From: Paenibacillus sp. DMB20
GTDB lineage: Bacteria > Bacillota > Bacilli > Paenibacillales > Paenibacillaceae
Direction: 5' to 3'
Length of the DNA stretch: 64,000 nt
Assembly: GCF_000987955.1 (NCBI RefSeq)
Contig: NZ_LAZU01000053.1
Coordinates: 1 to 64,000 of the forward strand
Below, one piece after another: positions 50,083-57,910 of the stretch; within the stretch, counting starts at the first letter, position 1; every line of letters begins with the position of its first letter. The notes under the pieces were generated by a model, which was given only the letters and a program-made list of their open reading frames with translations, was not told the origin of the DNA and did not search any database. The position numbers and the translations under genes were made by a program.

Positions 50083-50859
50083 TTGAAGGGGAAAGTGGCG
50101 CTGATTACGGGCAGTGCGACCGGTTTGGGGAAAATGACTGCTTTGACGCTGGCCCGCCAGGGATGCGATATCGCGCTAAATTACGTGAACAGCAGAGAAC
50201 AGGCGCAGGCTCTGCGGAAAGACATTGAAGCCATGGGTGTCCGTGCGATTGCGGTTAAAGCGGACATCGCGGTTGAAGCGGAATTGTACCATCTTGTTGA
50301 GGAAACCGAGCAACAGCTGGGCGAAGTCGATATCCTTGTGAATAACGCCGGCCCCTTTATTCGGGAACGCCGTTTGTTTTCACAATATGAACGGGACGAG
50401 ATCGTGCATTTGGTCAATGGCAATCTCACCGGCGTCATGCTGCTGGACCATCGGGTGCTGCCTTCCATGCGGAAGAAGAAATGGGGGAGAATTATCCATT
50501 TCGGCTTTGGCCACGCGGGGGAAGCCAGGTCCTGGCCGCATCGCTCCGTTTATGCCGCAGCCAAGGTGGGCTTGGTCTCATTCACCAAAACGCTCGCGGT
50601 AGAGGAAGCTCCTTACGGAATCACTGTAAATATGGTATGCCCGGGCGACATTCGGGGGGCCAACAAGGAGAAGATGATCGAGGAAGTATCCGGGATCATG
50701 GATGAGAACACGCCCCGTGGACGCTCCGGAAGCGGGGAGGATATCGCCCGTGTCATTGAATATCTTTGCCAGGAGAAATCCGATTTCATAACCGGCAATA
50801 TCATGGATATTTCCGGCGGACTGGACCCGATCCGTCCGCGCATCGTACCGGAGTTTTAA
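50083..50859 (+). CDS. Short-chain dehydrogenase/reductase
   Basis: 258 residues with TGSATGLG at 9-16 (NAD(P) binding), NNAG in DILVNNAGPF, and Y157-x3-K161 (YAAAK). The position usually held by the catalytic Ser (13 before the Tyr) is His144 here (GFGHAGE), an oddity unless the alignment is shifted. TTG start behind GGAGGAGGGAAGG. It follows the FAD enzyme by 93 bases and may belong to the polyketide cluster, but it also resembles fatty-acid/folate-type SDRs. Confidence 0.85.
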   Translation: MKGKVALITGSATGLGKMTALTLARQGCDIALNYVNSREQAQALRKDIEAMGVRAIAVKADIAVEAELYHLVEETEQQLGEVDILVNNAGPFIRERRLFSQYERDEIVHLVNGNLTGVMLLDHRVLPSMRKKKWGRIIHFGFGHAGEARSWPHRSVYAAAKVGLVSFTKTLAVEEAPYGITVNMVCPGDIRGANKEKMIEEVSGIMDENTPRGRSGSGEDIARVIEYLCQEKSDFITGNIMDISGGLDPIRPRIVPEF

Positions 50860-50909
50860 TTCGGCGAAAAAAATACGAGCGCCGCTCTTTCTTCAGCAGC
50901 GCCGATATC

Positions 50910-50950
50910 AAAAAAGAGCCTTGGCTCCCGACGGAACCAAGGCTCTTTTG
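50910..50950. terminator. Bidirectional terminator between SDR and Nfu genes
   Basis: AAAAGAGCCTTGG and CCAAGGCTCTTTT arms with an 11-base loop; A and T runs on both sides. Confidence 0.92.
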
Positions 50951-50961
50951 CTCTATATAGT

Positions 50962-51207
50962 TTAGAATACTTGTACTACTTCCTGAATGCCTTCGACTTC
51001 TTCAACCAAGGCGCGTTCAATACCGGCTTTCAACGTAATGGTGGAGCTTGGGCAGCTGCCGCAGGCACCTACCAATTTCAGCTTTACGATGCCGTCTTCA
51101 ACGTCGACCAACTCCACGTCACCGCCGTCGCGCTGCAGGAACGGACGAAGCTTATCCAGCACTTCAGCCACTTCATCATACATGGTTGCTTGTGCGTTAT
51201 CGCTCAT
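50962..51207 (-). CDS. NifU-like Fe-S scaffold/carrier (Nfu, YutI-like)
   Basis: 81 residues, a single NifU C-terminal domain with C49-x2-C52 (GACGSCPSS) that binds a 4Fe-4S cluster in a dimer. Carries clusters to apo-enzymes such as aconitase or lipoyl synthase. ATG 51207 is used because the TTG at 51216 falls inside the AAAGGAGT site. Divergent from yuzB, as in Bacillus (yutI-yuzB-yutJ order). Confidence 0.92.
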   Translation of the reverse strand: MSDNAQATMYDEVAEVLDKLRPFLQRDGGDVELVDVEDGIVKLKLVGACGSCPSSTITLKAGIERALVEEVEGIQEVVQVF

Positions 51208-51288
51208 CTTGTTCAACTCCTTTCCACTTTATATTATAGTACATAAAACGGCAAATTAAAATGCCAATTCAAAGGCAGGTTCAAGAAC

Positions 51289-51525
51289 ATGCGACCCATC
51301 ATCGAATTTTGTGCGGGCAATGCACATTTCGGAACGGACAAAGCTTTAAAACCGCTTGAGGAACATTCCGATTGCGAGATCATTGAATACGGCTGCCTCA
51401 CGAACTGCGGACAGTGCTATCTGGCGCCGTTCGCTCTCGTGAACGACGAGATGGTCGAGGCCCCGACGGCGGAGGAGCTTTATGCAGCGGTACTACGCAA
51501 AATAAAAGAACTGGAGCAGCTATGA
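51289..51525 (+). CDS. yuzB: YuzB family protein (DUF1450)
   Basis: 78 residues with conserved cysteines (IIEFCAGN; EYGCLTNCGQCYLAPFALV). The four-cysteine arrangement resembles a small ferredoxin-like or metal-binding protein, but its role is unknown. Synteny with yutI and yutJ is kept. Convergent with the yutJ-like gene, 7 bases apart. Confidence 0.88.
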   Translation: MRPIIEFCAGNAHFGTDKALKPLEEHSDCEIIEYGCLTNCGQCYLAPFALVNDEMVEAPTAEELYAAVLRKIKELEQL

Positions 51526-51532
51526 GGCCTTT

Positions 51533-52591
51533 CTAGAAATGGCGCTTGGACTTCCATAGCACGCCGCTCTTCAGCAATCTCGGCACGCGCCCGATAACGG
51601 AGGTATTGCCCATAAGACCGAAGCCGGCCCGTTTGCCGAGCGATCCGAGCGTTCCCTTAAGCTTGAGCGGATGCACTTTAGGGGTTTCTTCTTTCCACAG
51701 CGCTTTGAGCACATGGCCGATCTGTTCGGCCTGTGCTCCGGCCGCCTGCGCGCTCGGCACGAACGGAAGGCTTGCACAGTCGCCGATGACGTAGACCTCC
51801 GGATACGATGGCACCTGATACAGCTCGTTGAGGAGAACGCGTCCGCTGCGGTCTTTGGGAAGATCCAAATTTTGCACAACGGAAACCGGCTGAATGCCGG
51901 CTGTCCATACGGTCATATCCGTCGGAATGGCTTGTTCCATATTGTATACGGCATCCCGTTCCACTCTTGCAACCGATACTCCGCTCAGAATGTCGACGTT
52001 ATTTTCTTCAAACCACCGCTGAATGTAGGCCGACAGCCGGTTCGGAAAGGAAGAAAGGACGCGCGCTCCCCGGTCGAGGATGGCAATGTTCAGGTCTGGC
52101 CGGCTTTCCCGCAAATCCGCAGCGAGCTCGATGCCGCTCAACCCGCCCCCGACAATATGAACCCGACCGTAAGGTTTTAGATTGTTCAGACGCAAATAAG
52201 TTTCTCTTGCCCCGGAAAAGGACTGCAAGCTGCAGGTGAATTCTTCAGCACCCGGAACGCCGTGGTACCTGTCGGTGCAGCCGAGTGCGATGGCCAACTG
52301 ATCGTACGCAATGGGGTCATCATTCTCCAGATGCACGAGCTTTGACTCCAGATCCACGGAGGTCACTTCCCCGTAATGGATGCTCAACTTATCGTATTCC
52401 GGGAATTTCACGCGGAGCTCGGTATCGGCAACCGTTCCGGCAGCCAAAGCGTAATATTCCGTTTTTAACCCTTGGTAAGGCATGCGATCAATGAGCACCA
52501 CTTCCAAATCATGGGGAAGATAACTGCTGAATAATTCCTGAATTAAGGCAAGACCGCCGTAGCCTCCGCCGAGAATGACGAGCTTTTTCAT
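51533..52591 (-). CDS. NADH dehydrogenase-like FAD protein (YutJ)
   Basis: 352 residues. FAD-binding GGGYGG at 8-13, NAD-binding GGGLSGIELAADL near 148, and the C-terminal FAD motif VYVIGDCAS near 272. Type II NADH dehydrogenase family, but without the C-terminal membrane-binding helix typical of Ndh, so possibly soluble or peripheral. ATG behind AGGAAGACG. A true ndh lies at 59379. Confidence 0.88.
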   Translation of the reverse strand: MKKLVILGGGYGGLALIQELFSSYLPHDLEVVLIDRMPYQGLKTEYYALAAGTVADTELRVKFPEYDKLSIHYGEVTSVDLESKLVHLENDDPIAYDQLAIALGCTDRYHGVPGAEEFTCSLQSFSGARETYLRLNNLKPYGRVHIVGGGLSGIELAADLRESRPDLNIAILDRGARVLSSFPNRLSAYIQRWFEENNVDILSGVSVARVERDAVYNMEQAIPTDMTVWTAGIQPVSVVQNLDLPKDRSGRVLLNELYQVPSYPEVYVIGDCASLPFVPSAQAAGAQAEQIGHVLKALWKEETPKVHPLKLKGTLGSLGKRAGFGLMGNTSVIGRVPRLLKSGVLWKSKRHF

Positions 52592-52712
52592 ATACGTCTT
52601 CCTTTCTTGAAGAGATAAGAAAGTGGAGTAGTTCAGATGATGTTCAAAGAGTTACACAAACTTATATTATCTCTTTAACCGTTATCCTTTAATTGGAACT
52701 TTCCGTCTGCTG

Positions 52713-53819
52713 TTATTCGTACACTTTGATTTCGTTATAGAACGTATCCCGCTCCACCGGTATCCGGCCGGCGCCCTGAATGAGCCATACGAGTTCTTTC
52801 CGGGTCAAGCCTTCCGGCGTCAAGGCTCCAGCAGCATGGCTGATCCGTTCCTTGAGAATGGTACCGTGGACGTCCGATGCCCCGAAGCTGAGGGCCACTT
52901 GGGTCAACTGAGGACCGATATTAATGAAATACGCTTTCACGTGATCAATGTTATCGAGCATAAGTCGGCTGATGGCAATCGTTTTTAAGTCCTCGTAAGC
53001 CGAATTGCGCCGCATGATGCCCGCATTTTTGTTCTTCGGCTGCATGGACAGCGGAATGAATACCATAAAGCCTTTCGTTTCATCCTGAAGATCCCGGATT
53101 TGGATCATATGTCGGATCCGGTCCTCGTGGCTCTCGATGGAACCGTACAGCATGGTTGTGTGGGTTCTCATCCCGAGCTGGTGGGCGGTGCGGTGTACCT
53201 CCAGGTACTGGTCGACATTCGCTTTATCCACCTTCATTTTCTGGCGGTATTGATCGGACAGAATTTCCGCGCCGCCGCCGGTCAGCGATTTCAATCCGGC
53301 TTTTTGAAGCTCTTGGAGCACTTCCTTTATGCTCAGTCCGCTGATTCGCGTGAAAAATTCGATTTCCGCCGCAGTATAAGCTTTCAGGGTCACATCAGGA
53401 AAACGCTCGTTGAGCGCCTTCAGGGAATCGACATAGTATTGAAACGGAACATGGTTGTTATGTCCGCCGACGATATGAAATTCCCGGATTCCCGGATGAA
53501 AGTGCTGTTCCACGTATTCAATCATTTCCTGACCGGATAGGGTGTACGAGCCTTCCTCCCCCTGGTCTTTGCGGAAATTGCAAAAGGCACAGCGGGATTC
53601 GCACACGTTCGTAAAATATAAACTCATGTTTTCAATAAAATAAACCTTGTTCCCGTTCTTGCGCAGGTTGGCTTCATTGGCAAGCTGCCCAAGGGTTAGA
53701 AGGTCGTCGGTTTGGTATAAATATACACCGTCTTCCAAGTCCAGCCGAATACCGTTCCGGACTTTCTCTACAATCTCAGCCATCTTCTTGTCGAGTGAAG
53801 GGCTTACAAGGGTGGGCAT
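52713..53819 (-). CDS. mqnE: Aminofutalosine synthase MqnE
   Basis: 368 residues. Radical-SAM cluster C73-x3-C77-x2-C80 (NVCESRCAFC), with the MqnC/MqnE/CofH-type core (EFHIVGGHNNHVP, MLYGSIESHEDRIRHM). It joins a SAM-derived adenosyl radical to 3-[(1-carboxyvinyl)oxy]benzoate to give aminofutalosine in menaquinone synthesis. ATG 53819 follows GGAGGAAG. The open frame extends to 53966 but has no ribosome site. Shows that this organism uses the futalosine, not only the classical Men, route. Confidence 0.93.
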   Translation of the reverse strand: MPTLVSPSLDKKMAEIVEKVRNGIRLDLEDGVYLYQTDDLLTLGQLANEANLRKNGNKVYFIENMSLYFTNVCESRCAFCNFRKDQGEEGSYTLSGQEMIEYVEQHFHPGIREFHIVGGHNNHVPFQYYVDSLKALNERFPDVTLKAYTAAEIEFFTRISGLSIKEVLQELQKAGLKSLTGGGAEILSDQYRQKMKVDKANVDQYLEVHRTAHQLGMRTHTTMLYGSIESHEDRIRHMIQIRDLQDETKGFMVFIPLSMQPKNKNAGIMRRNSAYEDLKTIAISRLMLDNIDHVKAYFINIGPQLTQVALSFGASDVHGTILKERISHAAGALTPEGLTRKELVWLIQGAGRIPVERDTFYNEIKVYE

Positions 53820-54192
53820 AAATCTTCCTCCTTCAAGCACATCCCCTCCACGGATCACGTAAAGGGCAGTGCATAAAATGTCCGTTCGGCGCATAAGCGC
53901 CTCCCAAAACTTATATTGATTGAGGCAAGCGGTTATATTTAACTGATTTTGTGAAAAAATATACAACTATGGACTCGGTCACATCCAGAGGCGGTTTAGG
54001 TTGCAGGATGTGACGGAAATCCAACACTTGACCTCTTCAGTTCCTTCCCTATTATAAACCTGACCTACCGGGGTAGCAACACAAACAGACGGAAAAGGAA
54101 AAGCTCCGGGAGAGACGGTTGGGGATTCAGGCCGCTTGAGGGTTGAAACCATGTAGAGTATACTAAGAATTGAACGAAAAGGAGGGTGACCT
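53820..54192. other. Divergent intergenic region mqnE / HesB
   Basis: 373 bases without a gene. It holds a hairpin (GTCACATCC 53978-53986 and GGATGTGAC 54006-54014, 19-base loop) and the HesB promoter: TTGAGG (54136-54141), 17 bases, TATACT (54159-54164). The mqnE promoter is not obvious. Confidence 0.6.
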
Positions 54193-54552
54193 ATGATTAC
54201 AATCAGTGAAACAGCAGCGGAGCGTTTGAAGGATATGCTGGCTGAACAGGAAACACCGGATATGTTCCTTCGTTTGGGTGTCACAGCCGGCGGATGCAGC
54301 GGCTTTTCTTATGCCATGGGCTTTGATGACGACGAAACGGAAAATGACGTATATATGAACGTTGCCGATCTGAAGGTGGTTGTCGATAAAGACAGCATGA
54401 AATATCTGAATGGCCTGGAGATCGATTTTGAAGAGTCCGGCATGACCGGAGGGTTCACCATCCATAACCCGAACGCCACGGTAACGTGCGGCTGCGGATC
54501 ATCTTTCCGCACGGCGAAGGATGCGGGCAAGCCTAGCGAAGAGCCTTGCTGA
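54193..54552 (+). CDS. HesB/IscA family iron-sulfur carrier
   Basis: 119 residues. The three A-type cysteines C35 (GGCSGFSY), C99 and C101 (TCGCGSSF) are all present. Carries Fe-S clusters to target enzymes; the ErpA/YutM group. ATG behind AAAGGAGGGTG. Lies in an Fe-S neighbourhood with Nfu and a radical-SAM enzyme. Confidence 0.94.
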   Translation: MITISETAAERLKDMLAEQETPDMFLRLGVTAGGCSGFSYAMGFDDDETENDVYMNVADLKVVVDKDSMKYLNGLEIDFEESGMTGGFTIHNPNATVTCGCGSSFRTAKDAGKPSEEPC

Positions 54553-54654
54553 TAATGGGATATGGATATTAATTGAAAAGGTAGTATGAACAATCCCCAA
54601 CTATCGTTTGATACTAAACACCCCTAAAAACGGTGATTGTGGGTTGCGGATTAT

Positions 54655-54707
54655 AACCTTCTAAACGAGTGTGTTGTTAAATACGCATGTTTAGAAGGTT
54701 TTTTTAT
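54655..54707 (+). terminator. Terminator upstream of the Thg1-like gene
   Basis: AACCTTCTAAAC and GTTTAGAAGGTT arms with a GTGTG/CGCAT inner stem, then seven T bases. It ends HesB transcription or acts as a leader attenuator for the next operon; the distance to the next start (102 bases) leaves room for a promoter between, but no clear one was found. Confidence 0.85.
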
Positions 54708-54808
54708 GCTTAATAATAAGCAACGGGGAGTTTCTGTGGGGAATCAACCGTGCAGAGGGTGCAATCTACAAAATTAATAATTGTCAAAGAAAATCAAAGG
54801 AGAAAAAA

Positions 54809-55546
54809 ATGAAGAAAGACGATTTTGGAAATCGAATGAAGGGTTATGAGAATGTTTTTAGACAAACGCTTCCTCAAAGGCTTCCAGTCATTATCCGAAT
54901 AGACGGCTCTCATTTTCACACCTATACTCGTGGAATGAAAAAACCGTTTGATGAATCATTAACCCAAGCGTTTTGGGAGACGTGCAAGTATTTGGCACAG
55001 AATATTATGGGCTGTAAGTTGATATACCACCAAAGTGACGAAATATCTATTCTGCTTACCAATTATGATAAGTTAACAACACAGTCCTGGTTTGAAAATA
55101 ATCTCCAAAAGATGGTTTCAGTGTCTGCTTCAATGGCCACTGCTAAGTTCAATGAAATGATGAGAGAAACCTATCCCGATAAACCACTTGCTACATTTGA
55201 TAGTAGAGCCTGGGTATTGCCTCATGATGAAGCAACGAATTATTTTCTTTGGAGACAGCAGGATGCAACCAAAAACAGCATTTCGATGGTTGCTCAGGCA
55301 AACTTTCCGCATAAAGAACTTCAGGGTTTGAATGGGAAAAAGCTTCAGGACAAGTTATTCATGGAGAAAGGCATAAACTGGAATGACCTGCCTATTTGGC
55401 AAAAACGCGGAGTATGTATCACCAAGCAATATTATGCAAAAGGAGAAGCGATAAGGAGTAAGTGGGAAGTTGACCTTAATACACCGATCTTTAGTCAGGA
55501 TAGAGAGTACATAAACCAATACGTTTATTTATCAAAGGATGAATAA
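54809..55546 (+). CDS. Thg1-like protein (3'-5' RNA polymerase, tRNA repair)
   Basis: 245 residues of the tRNA(His) guanylyltransferase superfamily. N-terminal IIRIDGSHFHTYTRG with metal ligand Asp32, and QSDEIS with Asp77-Glu78, the second catalytic carboxylate. Thg1 adds G-1 to tRNA-His in eukaryotes; bacterial Thg1-like proteins instead rebuild 5'-truncated tRNAs by templated 3'-5' addition. ATG behind AAAGGAG. A polynucleotide-kinase-like gene starts two bases after its stop. The pair is AT-rich against its surroundings, suggesting horizontal gain. Confidence 0.93.
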   Translation: MKKDDFGNRMKGYENVFRQTLPQRLPVIIRIDGSHFHTYTRGMKKPFDESLTQAFWETCKYLAQNIMGCKLIYHQSDEISILLTNYDKLTTQSWFENNLQKMVSVSASMATAKFNEMMRETYPDKPLATFDSRAWVLPHDEATNYFLWRQQDATKNSISMVAQANFPHKELQGLNGKKLQDKLFMEKGINWNDLPIWQKRGVCITKQYYAKGEAIRSKWEVDLNTPIFSQDREYINQYVYLSKDE

Positions 55547-55548
55547 TT

Positions 55549-55992
55549 ATGGAATGCGTCATTTTCGTTGGGATTCAAGCATCCGGAAAGTCGACTTTCT
55601 ACAAGGAAAAGTTTTTCCAAAGCCACGTTAGAATCAATCTTGATATGCTAAGGACTAGGAATCGCGAGAATGTTTTTATTGAAGCATCGATTAAGACTAG
55701 ACAGGCATTTGTAATTGACAATACGAATCCAACGATTGTGGACCGACAAAAATATATCGATATTGCAAAGAAACATAAATTTAAAGTTGTTGGTTACTAC
55801 TTTAAGCCAGATTATGATTTATCCCATAAAAGAAATGAAAAAAGAATAGGAAAAGAAAAGGTTGCCGAAGTGGGAATCAAAAGTACGTTGAAAAAATTAC
55901 AGACTCCTTCATACAGTGAAGGGTTTGATGAGCTGTATCTGGTCAGATCACATCATGGGGGATTTGAAGTCGAGGAAATGACGGGGATATGA
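55549..55992 (+). CDS. T4 Pnkp-like polynucleotide kinase
   Basis: 147 residues, a P-loop kinase: Walker A GIQASGKST at 8-16, the acceptor-binding Asp in INLDMLR (Asp32, as the N-R-D motif of phage T4 Pnkp), DNTNP (57-61) followed by the R-x3-YI helix, and a basic lid KRNEKR. No phosphatase domain is attached. Family activity is 5'-OH phosphorylation of RNA or DNA. Two-base gap after the Thg1-like gene implies one operon: 5'-OH ends would be phosphorylated here and then extended by the Thg1-like enzyme (inference). The stretch 55801-55860 is only 25% G+C. Confidence 0.85.
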   Translation: MECVIFVGIQASGKSTFYKEKFFQSHVRINLDMLRTRNRENVFIEASIKTRQAFVIDNTNPTIVDRQKYIDIAKKHKFKVVGYYFKPDYDLSHKRNEKRIGKEKVAEVGIKSTLKKLQTPSYSEGFDELYLVRSHHGGFEVEEMTGI

Positions 55993-56106
55993 GTTGAAGT
56001 GTGTTCCGGCTGTAATCATTGAAGTTTAAAGAGGTGATAGTTCTGATCAAAATGCCTTTGATTGCGACGGCTTTGAAAGTGAGGTTGAGCAATCCCTATA
56101 TAAGCC

Positions 56107-56153
56107 CAAAAAGGGTACCCCGGATCTTTGCGGATCTTAAGGCGCCCTTTTTT
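56107..56153. terminator. Terminator closing the Thg1-kinase pair
   Basis: AAAAAGGGTACC... and GGCGCCCTTTTTT arms with inner GGATC/GGATC-type pairing and a TTTGC loop; T runs on both strands, so it may also serve the convergent minus-strand gene. Confidence 0.7.
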
Positions 56154-56183
56154 GGTCCGCTCGGATGGGCCGTGCAGCCCCGC

Positions 56184-56393
56184 TTAAGAAGGGAAGAAAA
56201 ACTTTTGATTCAGCATAAATACGACCATGCATCCGGCGACGATGGAAAAAGCGATGCAACCGGCGCCTAGACCCCGGCGTTTGTCTTTAATGAATTTAAA
56301 TCCGATCGCAAAAATGAAAACCGTGATGGCTGCCAGCGACGCGGACATCCCGATCATGCCAATCCAATACAATGCCTTAAATAGAGCTTCCAA
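56184..56393 (-). CDS. Small membrane protein (69 aa)
   Basis: Two transmembrane helices (about 8-33 and 43-63) joined by a basic loop KFIKDKRRG. TTG start 11 bases after AAGGAGG. Family not recognised; function unknown. Sits between the RNA-repair pair and the ATP-grasp gene. Confidence 0.6.
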   Translation of the reverse strand: MEALFKALYWIGMIGMSASLAAITVFIFAIGFKFIKDKRRGLGAGCIAFSIVAGCMVVFMLNQKFFFPS

Positions 56394-56623
56394 GACAAAA
56401 AAAGCCTCCTTATTTTAAACACGCAATCACCAATTGCGGCGGGTTGATGAACTAATTCCTACTATACGACAGATCGAAAACTTTGGAAAGGGACAACCTG
56501 GGCGCCTATATATGGCGGCATTTTGCTCGTGAATAGGCGAGCTTATACGGACAATCATACAAGAGGAATCGGCCGGCATGGAGTACTATAACATATGTCA
56601 CGAGTTAAAGGAGGCGTAGCAGC

Positions 56624-57286
56624 ATGGCGGGAAGACAGCTGGCCAGCAAGTGGCTGAAAACGGAAGCGCTGCTGACCGATCCTCAGATTACCCCCTATAT
56701 TCCGGCGACGGGAGCTTACGGAGGGGACGATCTGATGTCGATGCTCTCGGAACACGGCATGGTCGTCATCAAACCGGTTGTTGGTACCGGCGGGAGTGGC
56801 GTGATCCGCATTGAAACGGTCGATACCGGCTACCAGGTGAGTCATAAAGGACGAACAAAACATGTCGAAACATTCCCGGCCTTGCTTCGGGTTTTGGCAG
56901 GCCTGAAGCTGAGACGGAGATATTTGATTCAGCAAGGAATCCATCTGGCAAGGATTAACGGCCGCCCTTTGGATTACCGCGTAAAGGTTGTCAAAGAACG
57001 GGGAGTCTGGCAGTTCCGGGCTATGGTTGGAAGGCTTGCCAGACCGGGCCTGTTCGTAACCAATCTTTGCAAAGGCGGAACGCTGCTCCGTTGCAGGCCG
57101 GCCTTACGGATGTCGCTGCCGCACATCGATTCCGTGGAGAAGCGTAAAGAAATGAGGCAGCTGACCCGGAACTGCATTGCCGTGCTTGAATCCAAATTTC
57201 CGGGAATCGGCCAATTGGGGTTTGATTACGGATTGGACCGGGAAGGGAATATATGGATTTTAGAGGTGAATACCCGTCCGAGTTAA
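56624..57286 (+). CDS. YheC/YheD-type ATP-grasp protein (spore coat associated)
   Basis: 220 residues of the YheC/YheD endospore-coat family: MVVIKPVVGTGGSGVIRIE (nucleotide loop), VKVVKERGVWQFRAMVGR, and a C-terminal ILEVNTRPS with the metal-binding Glu-x-Asn. The protein ends right at NTRPS, where relatives usually run on by several more residues, so a slight C-terminal truncation is possible. ATG behind AAAGGAGGCG. Substrate unknown; probably ligates an amino acid or peptide during coat maturation. Confidence 0.82.
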   Translation: MAGRQLASKWLKTEALLTDPQITPYIPATGAYGGDDLMSMLSEHGMVVIKPVVGTGGSGVIRIETVDTGYQVSHKGRTKHVETFPALLRVLAGLKLRRRYLIQQGIHLARINGRPLDYRVKVVKERGVWQFRAMVGRLARPGLFVTNLCKGGTLLRCRPALRMSLPHIDSVEKRKEMRQLTRNCIAVLESKFPGIGQLGFDYGLDREGNIWILEVNTRPS

Positions 57287-57425
57287 CATCCTTAAGCCTC
57301 CATTATCGGTGTTTGTATGAATTAGTGGAAGGGTAATGAAAAATAAAATGAGATTAGCCGATATATATCATAGTTTCTATTCCTACCAATGGTGATTAAT
57401 TTTTTTTATAATAGATTTGCCCAAT

Positions 57426-57529
57426 ATCCTGTGTATAACATTTATCCCCATAATCCACGTTGATAGAGCAATATTTTTGACACTTACCAACAAATTATAC
57501 ACAGGATTTCCACATGTGCTTGTGGATAA
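57426..57529. promoter_or_regulatory. DnaA-box cluster upstream of sda
   Basis: Within 104 bases: TGTGTATAA (57430-57438, inverse of TTATACACA), TTATCCCCA (57442-57450), TTATACACA (57495-57503) and TGTGGATAA (57521-57529, inverse of the perfect box TTATCCACA). ATCCTGTGTATAA and TTATACACAGGAT form a perfect 13-base inverted repeat (57426-57438, 57495-57507). In Bacillus subtilis sda transcription is controlled by DnaA through such boxes. The rest of the 57287-57601 gap shows nothing coding. Confidence 0.8.
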
Positions 57530-57537
57530 GGGAACAG

Positions 57538-57566
57538 TTGTTCTGACATTTGATGTTTGCTATGAT
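57538..57566 (+). promoter_or_regulatory. Promoter of sda
   Basis: TTGTTC (57538-57543), 17 bases, TGC-extended TATGAT (57561-57566), directly downstream of the last DnaA box. Confidence 0.6.
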
Positions 57567-57601
57567 GAAATCAGGAAAAATGAGGAAGGGGTGTGAGCGT
57601 G

Positions 57602-57745
57602 ATGGCTATGTTGACGGATGAGATGCTACTGGATTCCTATCATATGGCGGTTGAATTAAAACTGGAACGAGAGTTTATCACTCTGCTGCTGGCCGAAATT
57701 CATAAGCGGAACCTGGACACCGATTCCATCAGTATCCTGCACTAG
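57602..57745 (+). CDS. sda: Sda, sporulation histidine kinase inhibitor
   Basis: 47 residues: MAMLTDEMLLDSYHMAVELK then LEREFITLLLAEIHKRNL, matching the Sda helical hairpin (LSDELLIESY..A..L....FI.L...EI.RR pattern). Sda binds the sporulation kinases KinA/KinB and blocks entry to sporulation when replication is starting or damaged. ATG 57602 has GGAAGGGG about 11 bases before; ATG 57608 is an alternative start. DnaA boxes lie upstream and a terminator downstream. Confidence 0.9.
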   Translation: MAMLTDEMLLDSYHMAVELKLEREFITLLLAEIHKRNLDTDSISILH

Positions 57746-57827
57746 CTCCACTTGCATATAAAGATATCAGCAAAACGACATGATCATAAACCTGGAGCTT
57801 ACATATGAATGTCGTGCAACCAATAGA

Positions 57828-57884
57828 AAAGGTATCTTCCATCCGCAGTATGATCCTGCTGCGGAAATGGAAGATACCTTTTTT
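57828..57884. terminator. Bidirectional terminator between sda and the reductase gene
   Basis: AAAAGGTATCTTCCATCCGC and its complement through AGATACCTTTTTT; very long stem, poly-A and poly-T flanks. Confidence 0.92.
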
Positions 57885-57910
57885 GTGGATAGCGATCAAC
57901 AAACCTTGGA

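Noticed and set aside
53820..53966. N-terminal extension of mqnE
   Set aside because: No ribosome site and no family similarity; ATG 53819 has GGAGGAAG.
56019..56270. Plus-strand frame of 83 codons after the kinase gene
   Set aside because: Overlaps the terminator 56107-56153 and the minus-strand membrane-protein gene; composition not protein-like.
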